A stretch of 64,000 nt of DNA from Dromiciops gliroides (Eukaryota > Chordata > Mammalia > Microbiotheria > Microbiotheriidae): contig NC_057864.1 of the NCBI RefSeq assembly GCF_019393635.1, positions 469,634,617 to 469,698,616 of the forward strand, written 5' to 3'. The notes below the pieces were generated by a model. It was not told where the DNA came from, did no database searches, and was given only the letters and a program-made list of their open reading frames with translations. Made by a program: the position numbers and the translations under genes. Of the stretch, positions 35,880 through 47,368 are shown one piece after another. How positions within the stretch are numbered: position 1 is the stretch's first letter; every line of letters starts with the position of its first letter.

Positions 35880-36008
35880 CAGACCCTATTTGAAGTCCTG
35901 GGTTCAGATTTGAGCAATGGGGTATTAGGAAAGACCCAGACAAGTTGCAGCAGGTCCAGAGGAGAGCGACCAATACGGTGATGGGGCTTGAAACTGACAC
36001 CATCTATT
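35880..36008 (+). repeat. CR1/L3-like LINE fragment
   Basis: Sense words GGGTTCAGATTTGAGCAATG, TTGCAGCAGGTCCAGAGG and AGAGCGACCAATACGGTG match a conserved C-terminal region of CR1-family elements. Short and decayed. Confidence 0.5.
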
Positions 36009-36022
36009 CAAAAAGTCATTAT

Positions 36023-36078
36023 TTAGCTGTGTGACCCCGGGCAAGTCACTTAACCCCAATTGCCTCACTAAAAAAAAA
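36023..36078 (+). repeat. Severely 5'-truncated WSINE1-type SINE
   Basis: Only the last part (TTAGCTGTGTGACC through CCTCACTA plus A tail) is present. AAAAGTCATTATT flanks both sides, so it is a real truncated retroposition event. Confidence 0.88.
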
Positions 36079-36103
36079 AAGTCATTATTAAGATGCCTTT
36101 GAG

Positions 36104-36248
36104 GGGCAGCTAGATAGCACAGTGGATAAAGCACCGGCCCTGGATTCAGGAGGACCTGAGTTCAAAGCCAACCTCAGACACTTGACACTTACTAGCTGTG
36201 TGACCCTGGGCAAATCACTTAACCCCCATCGCCCTGCCCCCCCCTCCT
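36104..36248 (+). repeat. WSINE1-type CORE-SINE
   Basis: Complete sense copy only about 25 bases after a truncated one. Flanks are AAGATGCCTTTGAG and AAGATGCCTTCGAG. The end is C-rich rather than A-rich. Confidence 0.9.
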
Positions 36249-36510
36249 CAAAGATGCCTTCGAGCCAGGGATTCTGTCAGAAAGGAAGGACACAATGAGA
36301 GAGAACAAAAAACCCAAGATGAGCTCTTGGACAGGAGACTTCAGGGAAGAAGGATTCATCTTGTTTGCATGGTCCCAGAGGGCAGTCTCTTGGTTTGACA
36401 GAAGAGGAAACACATTCAACAAGTCATAGGGACGCAAAGGTCTTTATTCGCTGAAGGCCTTCACACTCCCTTGGACTAGGGCAGATGAGAGTCTACAGCT
36501 GTAATATGGG

Positions 36511-36511
<1 letters not shown>

Positions 36512-36545
<34 letters not shown>

Positions 36546-36772
36546 TGTGTGAGAGTGTGTGAGTGTGAGAGTGTGTGAGTGTGTGAGAGTGTGTGAGAGT
36601 GTGTGTGTGAGAGTGTGTGTGAGAGTGTGTGTGTGAGTGTGAGAGTGTGTGTGAGAGTGTGTGAGAGTGTGAGTGTGTGTGAGTGTGTGTGAGAGTGTGT
36701 GTGAGTGTGAGAGTGTGTGAGTGTGAGAGTGTGAGAGTGTGTGTGTGTGTGAGTGTGTGTGTGTGTGAGAGT

Positions 36773-36808
<36 letters not shown>
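36512..36808 (+). repeat. Long GT/GAGT compound microsatellite
   Basis: About 300 bases of TG dinucleotides regularly interrupted by GA, giving units like GTGTGAGAGTGT in irregular order, and bounded by pure (GT)n at both ends. On the - strand it reads open in two frames as His/Thr/Ser/Leu repeats; these are artefacts. Confidence 0.95.
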
Positions 36809-36811
<3 letters not shown>

Positions 36812-37240
36812 CACACTAACATCCTTTAAAATACTTCTCAGACCCTTCAAAATAGCCATACCCACTTCCTGACACCTGAAATTCTTCCAACAAAGGGAAA
36901 AACTTGGACTTGGAATTCTTGTGTGAGGAATTAGCCAAATGTCAAAATTTTGCTAAAATGCAGGTTATTAATATGAGGTTCCATTAAAGAATAACCATCC
37001 AGTTAATCAACAAGTCTAGAAATGGATTCTTCCCTGTTTTACCGGGAGACAAGGTGGAGGAAGAGGAGGGTGCAGAAGGGGGAAGGTGTTACACTGACTT
37101 AAGAACCTTCACAACTTGAAGTTTGGCCCCATTTAGCTTCAAGTGAATCTAAAGAAATAGTTTGATCTGCAGTCTACAAATGAAGACAGTTGTGCTCATT
37201 TTTTAAAAACTAAAGGGATTTTACTCCAAAGCTTTTTCTT

Positions 37241-37402
37241 TTTTTTCTTTCTTTTTTTTTTTTTGGGTGAGGCAATTGGGGTTGAGTGACTTGCCCAGGG
37301 TCACACAGCTAGTAAGTGTCAAGTGTCTGAGGCTGGATTTGAATTCAGGTCTTCCTGACTCCAAGCCAGTGCTCTATCCACTGTGCCACCTGGCTGGCCC
37401 CT
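37241..37402 (-). repeat. WSINE1-type CORE-SINE (first of a same-site pair)
   Basis: Antisense copy. Its flanks CTCCAAAGCTTTTTCTT and CTCCAAAGCTATTTCTT are the target duplication, and the right one was later used again. Confidence 0.92.
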
Positions 37403-37417
37403 CCAAAGCTATTTCTT

Positions 37418-37563
37418 TTTTCTTTTTTTGCAGGGCAATGCGGGTTAAGTGACTTGCCCAGGGTCACACAGCTAGTAAGTGTCAAGTGTCTGAAGTTGGA
37501 TTTGAACTCAGGTCCTCCTGAATCCAGGGCCAGTGCTTTATCTACTGTGCCATCTAGCTGCCC
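37418..37563 (-). repeat. WSINE1-type CORE-SINE (second of a same-site pair)
   Basis: Antisense copy bounded by perfect CCAAAGCTATTTCTT at 37403-37417 and 37564-37578. It belongs to the GCAGGGCAATG tail subfamily, unlike its neighbour. Confidence 0.92.
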
Positions 37564-38380
37564 CCAAAGCTATTTCTTAATCAAGATATTCTAGTAATCT
37601 ATCGCCCTCAAAACAGGATTAAGTGATAAATAAACCTAGGAGGAAGTCCAGGGAAATGGGAGCTGCACTTTGAGGGCAGGTTTGTCTTCTCTGTTCCAGG
37701 CCCTTTGCAGACATCTAACTGTTGACTGACAAAGAGAAATCAGGAAGAGTCAATCTGCTGCCCAAGTAGATGCCCTCCCTAGTCAGGCAAGACCTTGGCA
37801 TCACTCCTCAACATCCCACACCACTGAGCGAAGGCAGTGACCGAAAACTAACTATCTGTGAGGGCAGGACAAATTGCCAAGTCATCACAGCGTCTATTAC
37901 TTTCTGGACAGTCTTACCTATGGGTAAGCAAAAGCCCCTCTCCTACACACCTTTGTTTTATCATCAATAAAATGAGAGGAAAATAAATAAATCAATAAAA
38001 TGGGAGGAGAAGCCCCAAACCTCACACTGTGCCAGGAGCAGGGCCTGGGCTTATGATTTCATTGACACGTGGAATTCCTGGGCAAGGAAGTGTACTGAGT
38101 GGTCAAAATGGAGAAAGCCAATATATGTCAGAACTCGACCCTGAACCTAGGTCTTCCTGGCTCTAAAGCTGGCTCCCAACCATGACCCGCTGCCTCTCTG
38201 AGCTGACAGTAAGAGAAGTAGTCCAGAAGGGAGGAAAGCTAACTCCCAGACACAAGATACCCTCATCAGACCACATCTACAGTAGCGTACCCACTTTGGG
38301 ACACCAGGACTTAGGAGAGACCCTGACAGGCTAGAGCAGCCCTCTCCTACCAACTGCCTATGTCCTATACTGCCAATGTT

Positions 38381-38622
38381 TTTGTTGAGTTGTTTCAGTT
38401 GTGTCCAACTTTTCATGACTCCATTTGGGGTTTTCTTGGCAAAGATACTGGAGTGATTTTGCCATTTCCTTCTCCAGTTCCTTTGAAAGATGAGGAAACT
38501 AGGGCAAATGGGGTAAGTGAACTTATTCAGGGTCACACAGCTAGTGAGTATCTGAGGCCAGGTTTAAACTCGGGTCTCCCTGACTCCAGGCCCAGCTCTA
38601 TATCCACTGACCCACCTAGCTG
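38381..38622 (-). repeat. MAR1-like marsupial SINE
   Basis: Antisense order: TTGTTGAGTTGTTTCAGTTG, CATGACTCCATTTGGGG, TTTTCTTGGCAAAGATAC, GATGAGGAAACTAGGGC, then the CORE word GGTCACACAGCTAG and a tRNA-like head. It differs from the WSINE1 type in its long 3' unit. Confidence 0.75.
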
Positions 38623-38649
38623 TATTACTAATGCCCATCTCCAACTGCA

Positions 38650-39345
38650 TGAGCTGTAGTCAACTTCTCTCCCGTCTCCCCCAAACCCTGCCTTCTTCCT
38701 AACTTCCTTTCATTCTTCCTGTTACCAGGTTCACAACCTGGGCTCCTCCTTCTCCCTTCCAGTCAATCTCCTGCCAAAGTTTATCAATCCCACCTCCACA
38801 ATACCTGCCCCCAGATCCTTCCTCTCCATTCACAACCCAAGACCACCATTATAGTGCCAGTTTTCATCACCTCTGACCCCAATTACTGCAAGAGCCTTTT
38901 AACTGGGCTCCCTGTGTCCAGGCCAACAGTTACCAAAGCACAGGGCTAACCATGTCCCTGACTTGCTCCTCTATTTGGCTCTCAAAGGTGCTCATAATCT
39001 GGTTCCAGATTCATGGGTCAGGGCTCTTCACACACTTAACATTCTAGGCACACTGGCCCTGCCTGCTACTTCCCACCTCCCCACTTTTGCCTAGACTGTC
39101 CCACATGCCCAGAATGGGCTCCCCCCATCACCCTCTGCAGTGCTGCCTCCTGTAGAAAGCCTGATCTGATCCCACCTCCAAGGAATTCAATTCGATATCG
39201 TTTGTATTTCATTGTCTATGCCCACAATGTTTCCTTCTCCCACCTCCACCGAATGTAAACTGCTTGAGGGAACTTGGTTTGTCTTTCTACCCCGGGGGGG
39301 GGGGGGGGGGGGGGGGGGGCCACGCAGAGTGCCTGTCACAGAGCA
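38650..39345 (+). repeat. L2 (RT C-terminus to 3' end) with inserted G run
   Basis: Sense L2: CCAATTACTGCAAGAGCC, CTAACCATGTCCCTGAC, CAGAATGGGCTC, GAATGTAAACTGCTTGAGGG, then after 26 G residues GTGCCTGTCACAGAGCAGG. Decayed. Confidence 0.7.
39294..39319 (+). repeat. 26-base G homopolymer
   Basis: Uninterrupted G run directly after CCCC/CCC and before CC. It sits where L2 normally reads through to its 3' end. Confidence 0.95.
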
Positions 39346-40117
39346 GGAAGACAGGGAGCGGATACGCACAGAAGGGAGAGGGAAGGGCCGTCATGGGGAA
39401 GAGGGCCACACTCTTGCTTATTAAGTTCAGACCTAGCTTTAGACTCTGGGGTTGGGAAAACTTCCTAGCGGCTTGGAAGTGCCCCAGAGGGCCTGGATGG
39501 CCAGGCTGAGGAGGCAATGGGGCCTCTCTCCCGGATGCTCTGCAAGCTCTTCCTACACCAAGCCTGATTCTGTAAAGTCCAAAGCCAAGTCAAGGACCCC
39601 TCAACGTGCAGATGGCAAAGGAGGGAATGAAGGGCACAACTGCCTGGGGGCTGCTCAAGATTCTCAGACTCCAATAACCCAAAGGGAGATGGGCAGACAA
39701 GGAGTAAAGAAACCTGGAGGCCCCTGGCCACGCGTTCAAGGCCCTTTGGGATCTGATCCTTCTGCAGAGCCTCAGGGACTTAACGTGGATCTCCACACAG
39801 GACTGAGAACCAATGGCCTACAACCTACAGTGAACCATCACCATCTGGGTTTTCATTCTTTAAGAGGTAAAAAATGCATCAGGCTCCTGCTAACCTTGGG
39901 AGCCAGCTCCTAGAATTAAAAAAAAAAAGTCAAATCTTGATCTATGTGACCATGAAAAAAATCTACTTAACCTCTGATTCTCCACGTCATCTTTCAAATG
40001 AAAAGGTAATCTGGGAGGTAGAGGTGAGGGAGGAGGATATTCCAGGAACAGACAACAACAAAGGCAAAGCTAAGGAGATGCCAGTGAAATGAAGCATCAC
40101 ATGTGAGGAACAAGTCT

Positions 40118-40190
40118 GGCTGGTGGAGAGGAAAGGAGAGGAGAGGGAGGGGAGGGGGAGGAGAGGGGAGGGGGAGAGGAGAGGAGTAAC
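40118..40190 (+). repeat. GGGGA/GGAGA low-complexity tract
   Basis: Purine tract of GGAGA and GGGGA units, a small version of the one at 17.2 kb. Confidence 0.9.
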
Positions 40191-40894
40191 ACATTAAGGC
40201 CCAGGAACAGGTAAGTTAGGGCCAGGCTGTGAAAGTCTGGAAACACCAAACAGCTGACTGCAGATTTTCTCCTAGGGGCAGTAGAGAGCTACTGGAATTT
40301 ATTGAGCCATCGTTACTGTGACACCATCCAGACTTTTAGCAGCTGTCTGGAAGATGCACCTGAAAAGGGAAGAGACTGGAGGCAGGGAGACCAACGCACA
40401 GGCTACTGGAAGAGGCCAAATCCAAAGTGATGAGGGTGTGAAATAGGGTGTTGGCCATGTGACTTGAGAGAAGGAACTGGATTGCAGATGCTTGGAGAGG
40501 GAGAAGCAACACTATTAGGGAAGTAAAAAAGACCAGTGAGTTTGGGGGAGAGGGCAAGGTAAGATAATCAGAGTGAGCAACAATGAGAATGGAGAAAAGG
40601 ATACAGATGCAAAGCATATAATGGAGGCAAAAGTGATGGGGCTTAGCAATGTGGGGGAGCAAGATGATTCATAGTTAACCCTGCCACACCGCAGGGGTTA
40701 GGAGCATGGAGCCCCCACTCATCAGAAATTTTGGCCCTCTTTTCATACCTGAGAAGTCGAAATTTTTTCTTTTTTCTTTTATGGGGTGCCGACAGTACCC
40801 TGCTCTAAAATTTGGGTTAAGTATTTGGTCATGGGCTCTGTGGCATCTGCAAAACTCTATGCCTTTCCATGGGCTGTTCCCTCCTGGAAGCCCT

Positions 40895-41125
40895 TAGCCC
40901 ATTCAAATGCTCAGCTGGGGGGGGGGGGGCCCTTCCTTTTCTGCTTTCCTCAGCTGTTAGTGATTCCTCAAAACCTTTTCCTACACCTTGAATTTATTCA
41001 TTTGACACTATACTGTAACCCCTCCTTCCAGGGGAAAATAAGTTGCTTAAGAGCAAGGACTAATTCACAGTACCCAGCACATAGTAAGCACTTAACAAAT
41101 GTTCATTTATTGATTATTATCTGGT
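40895..41125 (+). repeat. L2 3' end
   Basis: Sense L2 3' words: AGTACCCAGCACATAGTAAGC, then CACTTAACAAATGTTC. A 12-base G run occurs at 40918-40929. Confidence 0.7.
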
Positions 41126-43239
41126 CAATGTTTTTAGTGGTCTGTCTCTACAATCATCAATGTAATAAGCAAAAGCAGATAAACAAACTCTACTTCCGTC
41201 CAAAAGCCTATTTAAGAAGACACGTCTTCCACACTCGACTCCCAAAGGGAAGCCCCCTGAATAAAATGTTCAAGTTACAGAGCCTTTATGTGGAGCACAT
41301 AAAGGGACTGATAAACTGAGTAACTTTAAAAACCTCAACAGCATAATGATGACTTCTGATTGTGAGACACAATAATATGCCCCTGCTTTGAAAGCACTTT
41401 ATCAACTACCAGTTTCTCTTAATATGCATCAGTCACTAATGCTTTCCAGGTTAAAAAATACTCTACTACAGCAGCATTCACACAACCACTGCTGTAGGAA
41501 GCTTCGCCTGAGAATTAGCATGAAACGCTCTTAATTTAGACCCAACTTCCTAAACCAACTCCACAGAATTGTCCCAGAAAATGAAAGTAACCTATAAACA
41601 GCTGGCTAGGTAGGCAGCCAAAAGGTCTTTTGTATCCCCGCTGACTTTAAAGGGAAAAAGTGGGGTTTTAGTTAGCTTAAACTTAAAAAAAAAAAACCAA
41701 CTACACGAGTTCAAAGTAGCCGATAACTTCACCCTAAAATATACCATATCATACACCACTAAGACCCCAATCATGCAGGCAATCAGGATTTTGATAGTCA
41801 ACGGCAGATGGTGTGTCATGCAAAGGAAACTGGCATGGGATTAATGTTTGAACAAACAGGACGAAGTCAATGCAGTACAGCCAAAAGAAACCACGATTTA
41901 GGCCAATGTAGATCAAGCTGCCAGGTCTTCATCCTCCCTCCTCTCTCCAGGTGTTTAGCAGTCACTCACGCTGTGGCTCCCTCCAATACTGCCTTCCTCA
42001 GAGCCCATGTCCAGTGGCTAAAGGCAGGGATGGTCAGAGGTCAATCTCCCCATGGCCATTCCTCTGCCTGACCATCCTCTCCCCAATGGGCCTCACCTCT
42101 CTTACTAAGCCTCTTCTTCACCCTTACCAAGACCTACAATTCCTCTACCCCTTAGGACTTTCGGAGACCATTATCTCAACTTGAAATTCACTTTCCTCCC
42201 TTCCCAATCCTGACCCAACAGTTTCTAATTCAATACCACAAGTGGACTCCAGCCCCGTGAGTCCTGCCAGGCCCTTATCGGCCTACTCGACATGCTGCCA
42301 AATGGAGCCCAGAGGAAGGCCAAGGGCCTTCACCGCAGAAAGGCAATCCTTTTGTTCTTCTCACCCCACTACTCTTCTGCTGAGGACCCGGATTTTAACT
42401 TTACAGGGAGAAATGGATGCTCTCTGCATCCACTACCCTCTCCTCCTTCCAGGAGTCTCTCCTGCGGTGGTCCTTCTCCTTGCTAGACCAACTCCTATAT
42501 CCGGGCCCTGGAGCCCTCCCCCTCCCTTCTTTTCCAGCAGATCGCTCCTCCCTCGGTCATTTACATTTTCTCTAATCTTCAATTTCTTCCTATCTGCTCA
42601 TGCCTGTCCTACTGCCTTCAAACAGATGCAAGTCACCTTCATTCTTAAAAAATCTTCACTAGGCACGCACTTACTATGCCCCTGAGCATCATTCTAACTT
42701 CCCCCTTCTCCTAGGAAGAGCTGTTGACACTCACTGCACTCACTTCATTTCCTCATCCCTTCACAATCTGGCTTCTGACTCCATCGCTCAAGTGAAAGTG
42801 CTCCCACCAGTTAGCAATGCCATCTTCATTGCCAAACAGGACAGTCTTTTCTCCGTCCTCACTGTTCTTGAACTCTCTGCTCCCAACCTCCCAACCTCTC
42901 TTTCTGGATACTCTCTCCTGGTTCCCATCCTGTCTGACCCTTCTTTCTCAGTCCTTTCCAAGTACAAAGGCCTATCCTGGGCCCTCATCTTTTCTCTAGA
43001 TTCTTTCAGTATAGAGACCCTCACAACTGTCTCACCTCCCACAAGTTTAATTATCAACTCTACAAAGACGACCCCTACCCTTCCTTCTCCCCTGAGCTTC
43101 ATTCCCAAATCTACAACTGTTTATTGGACATTTCAATATGGACATCCCTTCAGCACCTCAAACTCAGAATATCATCTTTCTCCCCAAACCTACCTCCTCT
43201 TCTAAATTTTCCTCTTCCTAGTTAAGAAACAACCAGAGG

Positions 43240-43390
43240 GGGCAGCTAGGCGGCACAGCGGATAGAGCACCGGCCCTGTAGTCAGGAGTACCTGAGTTCA
43301 AATTTGGCCTCAGACACTTAACACTTACTAGCTGTGTGACCCTGGGCAAGTCACTTAACCCCAATTGCCTCACTTTAAAAAAAAAAAATG
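43240..43390 (+). repeat. WSINE1-type CORE-SINE (later member of a same-site pair)
   Basis: Complete sense copy. Its 16-base target duplication AAGAAACAACCAGAGG (43224-43239 and 43391-43406) includes the first bases of the next SINE, showing that the next SINE was already there. Confidence 0.93.
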
Positions 43391-43402
43391 AAGAAACAAC
43401 CA

Positions 43403-43709
43403 GAGGCAGCTAAATGATGCAGTGGATAGAACACTGGCCCTGAAGTTGGGAAGGAGCTGAGTTCAAATCTGACCTCAGATACTAGCTGTGTGACCCTGGG
43501 CAAGTCACTTAACCCCAAGTGCCTTAAACATCTGGGGCCATCTCCAGTCGTCCTGATATATATCTTGTCAATAGACCCAGACGGTTCTGGAGGAGAGAGT
43601 GAGGTTGGTGACTCTGCACAGCCCTCCCTCACTTCAATCCAAATCACTGCAAGTCATGATGTCTCCCTGATGTCATGGTCCTCTTTAAGAATGAAGGACA
43701 AACAACAAG
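43403..43709 (+). repeat. Long marsupial SINE with CAACAA tail
   Basis: tRNA/CORE-like first half (GAGGCAGCTAAATGATGCAG to CACTTAACCCCAAG) joined to a second unit (GGGGCCATCTCCAGTCG, GGTTCTGGAGGAGAGAGTG, CATGATGTCTCCCTGATGTC) and an ACAAACAACAAG tail. AAGAAACAACCA flanks both sides. The same second unit is at 59.6 kb. CAA-type tails are typical of RTE-mobilised SINEs, which is an inference here. Confidence 0.75.
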
Positions 43710-43830
43710 AAGAAACAACCATTTTTCCAGACTCCCAGGTTTGTAACCTTGGCCTTATCCTCTATTCCTTATTCTCTCTCACTCCATATAGCCAATCGAT
43801 TGCCAATTTTTCCCATTTCTACCACCACAT

Positions 43831-44046
43831 CAGGCAGCTAGGTGGTACGGTGGATAGAATGCCAGTCCTGGAGTCAGACACACGCTAGCTATGACCCTAA
43901 AGCAAGTCACGCAATCCTGTTTGCCTCAGTTTCCTCATCAGATGAGCTGAAGGAGATGGCAAAACACTCCACTACCTTTGCCAAGAACACCCCAAGTGAG
44001 GTCACAAAGAATCAAACATGGCTGAAATGACTGATCAACAACAAAA
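43831..44046 (+). repeat. MAR1-like marsupial SINE
   Basis: Sense copy: CAGGCAGCTAGGTGGTACG, shortened core, GGCAAAACACTCCAC, TTTGCCAAGAACACCCC, GGCTGAAATGACTGATC and ACAACAAAA tail. It is the + counterpart of the element at 38.4 kb. Confidence 0.75.
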
Positions 44047-45579
44047 CTACCAATCTCTTCTCTCTACCCACAGGCACTTCTTTATTTGGGGTCACCATTA
44101 CCTCTTGCCTAGACCACTGAAACGGCCTCCAAATTAATCTGGCTCGCCTCTCCCCACTCCAATCAATCTTCTACTAAGATGACAAAGTAACTTTCCTTCA
44201 GCCCAGCTCTGACCATGTGACTCCCTCTACTCAATTCCAGTGGCTTCCTATCACCTCTAAGACAACACATCGATTCCTGTTTGGCTTGTAAAGCCCTTTA
44301 AACTCTGGCCCCAACATATCTTTCCCGGCTCATTAAGCACCAGTCCCCTCTCCCCACTGTCTGGTTCTGCTAAAGTGGCCTATTCTCGAGGCTCACACTA
44401 AGCGGGGGGTGCTCCTGCTCCTGCTCCTCCTGCCCCTCCACCTCCTAGCATCCCTCCCTTCCTTCAAGAGGCAGTAAGCCCTACCTTCTATAGGCTGCCT
44501 TCCCTGGGGCTCTCCCTCCCTCCCTTCCAACCAGATGTTCTGTATTTATTCTGCATATCCTTAGATATGTAGGACCAGGGTTCCTCATGGAACTGAAGTT
44601 CCTCGAAAGCAAGCATTGTTCCAATTTGTCTGTGTATGCCAAGAGCCTAGCACAGCACAGCGCCTTACACATACAAGGCTTGCTGATGGAGTAAGCGAGT
44701 TGTTAAGATTGCTCTCTGCAAAATGACTGCTTGGATTTGTGACCTTCTTGAGCCAAAAGAATTTTTGACCTTCTGAGTAATCACCATAGGAAAATATTTA
44801 TTCCAATGATTCTCAAAATATTTTCAAACTGTCATTTTGAAATAGCTTTTAAAGCTAATTTAAGCCATACAAAAAAGTCAAGTTTCATTTTCTAACCATC
44901 CTTTGGTTTTGCCCCCAAATAGCATTATCCAACCTTAATGATGCTCTTTATTCCACTTTAGTTTCAAATGTTTGGCTTCTTCCAAAAATCAAATCCATTC
45001 TCAAAAGTCAAAGATTTCCTGTGTCCAACAACGAACTGGGAATTGCAACCAATGACTGGGAATGACCCGGTAAACTGTAGCATATGGATGCAAGGAATTA
45101 CCCTAAGCAATTACAAAAATAAATACATTGAAACATGGGAAGATAAGAACAGCACACAGGACGGTGAAAACGAAGAACTCTTTCCACTTCAAGAAAATTC
45201 AAGGTCAATAGAATGGATGATGATACTACCTTGTTAAAGGTAATGCACTCAAACTCCATTTCTTTTCATAATCAGTAAAATAACAGAAGTATGTGGTTTC
45301 AAACAAGAAAGAGGCAAGTCCCCAAAATAAACAACTGTTATTCTACCATAATCCTAGAAAGGAAGTGAAAGTACTTCAGGGCTCCTTCACCTATATAATT
45401 AGTACATACCAATATGGTTCCCTCAGATGAAAGATGCATTGGAATAATTTTCCATCTCCACACATCGCACTGTGAGCTGTTTCCTGGGGTTGGTGTTTTG
45501 ATTTGTGGTCCAAAATGATGACTTTATCTGTAGAGGCCTACATCTCGGCCTTAGCAGCCCTTCTTGCTACCTGAGGTCA

Positions 45580-45800
45580 CCAAGAAAGTGACTTGTCTAG
45601 GGCCACACAAAGTGTGGGTCTGAAACAGAGCAAGGACCTAAAAGGTTTTCTACTTGAACCTCTTCTATTTAGCAGAGGAAGAAGCTAAGGGCAGAAAGGG
45701 TAAGTGTTGTCTATAGTCAGTCATGTGAGGAATAAGTGGAAAAGCAGGGACTCTGAACAAAAATTAAATCCTGATCCACCAACATACTGTTCCACACTGG
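45580..45800 (-). repeat. MIR pieces
   Basis: Antisense MIR words AAGTGACTTGTCTAGGG and GGCCACACAAAG, followed by another GAGGAAGAAGCTAAGG unit. Diverged. Confidence 0.55.
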
Positions 45801-46070
45801 CACACCATTTTCAAAAATTCTTCAACCTAAAGCACAAAATATCCTTGGCACAAAAACCCATTTGAGCCCTTCTTTCCCAGACATCTCTCTGGTAATTTTT
45901 TAAAAGGTATCAACCTAGGGTGCTTCAGTACTGACATACTAAGGAAATTCCTTTTCAAAATGATATACTTTACTGAATGGCATCTGGTCATCTCTAATCA
46001 TATCAAATAATATTTACAAAGACAGTAGCAAAGTAATGTTTTATTTCAATTTTTAAAACTGAATTAGAAT

Positions 46071-46228
46071 GGGGGCAGCTAGGTGGCACAGTGGATAAAG
46101 CACCGGCCCTGGATTCAGGAGCACCTGAGTTCAAATCCGGCCTCAGATACTTGACATTTATTAGCTGTGTGACCCTGGGCAAGTCACTTAACCCCCATTG
46201 CCCCAGATAAGAAAAAAGAAAAGAAAAA
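46071..46228 (+). repeat. WSINE1-type CORE-SINE
   Basis: Complete sense copy with a perfect 16-base duplication AAAACTGAATTAGAAT at 46055-46070 and 46229-46244. Confidence 0.95.
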
Positions 46229-46324
46229 AAAACTGAATTAGAATAACTGAAACATCTTTTCAATCACCCAATTAATTAAGAAGCTCAAATCACTTGCAGG
46301 AGTGTGTTCTAGAAAGCAGTTGGT

Positions 46325-46480
46325 TATCAATAAAAATTAAGTGCCTACTATATGCCAGGCACTATGCTAAGCACTGGAGACACAAATGAGAAAAAGACAC
46401 TTCCTGTCCTCAAGGAGCTTCCAATCTAATAAGGGACAACAACACACAAAAAAGGAAGCTGAAAAGCATGTGGGGGTTGG
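46325..46480 (-). repeat. L2 3' end
   Basis: Antisense words TAAGTGCCTACTATATGCC, AGGCACTATGCTAAGCACTG and CTCAAGGAGCTTCCAATC. Confidence 0.7.
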
Positions 46481-46744
46481 CACCAGGGAGTACATACAGA
46501 CCCAAGATGAGTACCCAAACAGAGCAGGTGATGATAAATTAAGTCAGCTGGAAAAGGCTAAGCACCCCATAAAGGAAGACCTTGGGAGGAGTCCATTGTT
46601 CAGCCCTCCAATCAGAGGGGAGAGGCAAGTGAGGCTGCTAAGGAGGTGATGAGTATCAAAGCTGAATCATTCTCCAAGATTATGACAGTTCAGCTGATGA
46701 TCACAAGATAATAACTGTCATGTAACAATCACAATGCTGTAATA

Positions 46745-46870
46745 CTAATTCATTCAACAAGCATTTATTAGGCACCTACTAAGTGTCATGAACTATGCTG
46801 GATACTGGAGATACAAAGACAAAAACCAGAGTCCTTGCTCTCAAAGAGCCAATATCTATCTTTTTTTTTT
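46745..46870 (-). repeat. L2 3' end
   Basis: Antisense words CAACAAGCATTTATTAGGC and GGAGATACAAAGACAAAAACC, ending at a T10/G12 junction at 46861-46882. Confidence 0.7.
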
Positions 46871-47216
46871 GGGGGGGGGGGGAATCAACATGAATACAAT
46901 TAAGTAGGTACAATTTTGTGCATATGTGTGTGTGCCTGTGCATGTACATATATGTGTGAACACACACATATAATTTTCTTTTAAAAAATAATAAATGAGT
47001 GCCTGGAGCCTTACAGGCTCTAACCAACTGTGATATTCATAGGAGTGGAATGTCAGAGATGACACTGGAGATGAGACTTGGAATTCTCCATGGTGGAAAT
47101 GAGGAAGGAGTGAATTTCAGGCATAGGGACCAGACTGTACAAAGGGTCTTGTTTTACTTGAAGAGATCCATACACAGATAAGTACTAATGCTAGGCAATT
47201 ATTTCTATAGTGTTCT

Positions 47217-47368
47217 CTTTTCTTTTCTTTTTTAGTGAGGCAATTGGGGTTAAATGACTTGCCCAGGGTCACACAGCTAATAAGTGTCAAGTGGCTGAGG
47301 TCAAATTTGAACTCAGGTCCTCCTGAATTCAGGGCCAGTGCTGTATCCACTGTGCCACCTAGCTGCCG
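47217..47368 (-). repeat. WSINE1-type CORE-SINE
   Basis: Antisense copy; ATGCTAGGCAATTA before the T-rich tail and GATGCTAGGCAATTA after the head form the target duplication. Confidence 0.9.

Larger units (their letters stand above)
41930..44695 (+). repeat. Long decayed L2 element interrupted by three SINEs
   Basis: Sense L2 over about 2.1 kb of non-SINE sequence. Recognisable RT-region words include TTCACAATCTGGCTTCTGAC, CTGTCTGACCCTTCTTTCTC, TGGGCCCTCATCTTTTCTC, TTTAATTATCAACTCTAC, GACCATGTGACTCCCTCTAC and the 3' end GCCTAGCACAGCACAGCGCC. The frame (for example at 42792-43205) is degenerate with no intact catalytic box. SINEs at 43240-43390, 43403-43709 and 43831-44046 split it. Confidence 0.75.

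Noticed and set aside
36476..36865. His-Thr-Ser-Leu repeat frames
   Set aside because: They are translations of a GT/GA microsatellite, not proteins.
42792..43205. 137-codon frame
   Set aside because: It is decayed L2 reverse-transcriptase sequence lacking intact catalytic motifs.
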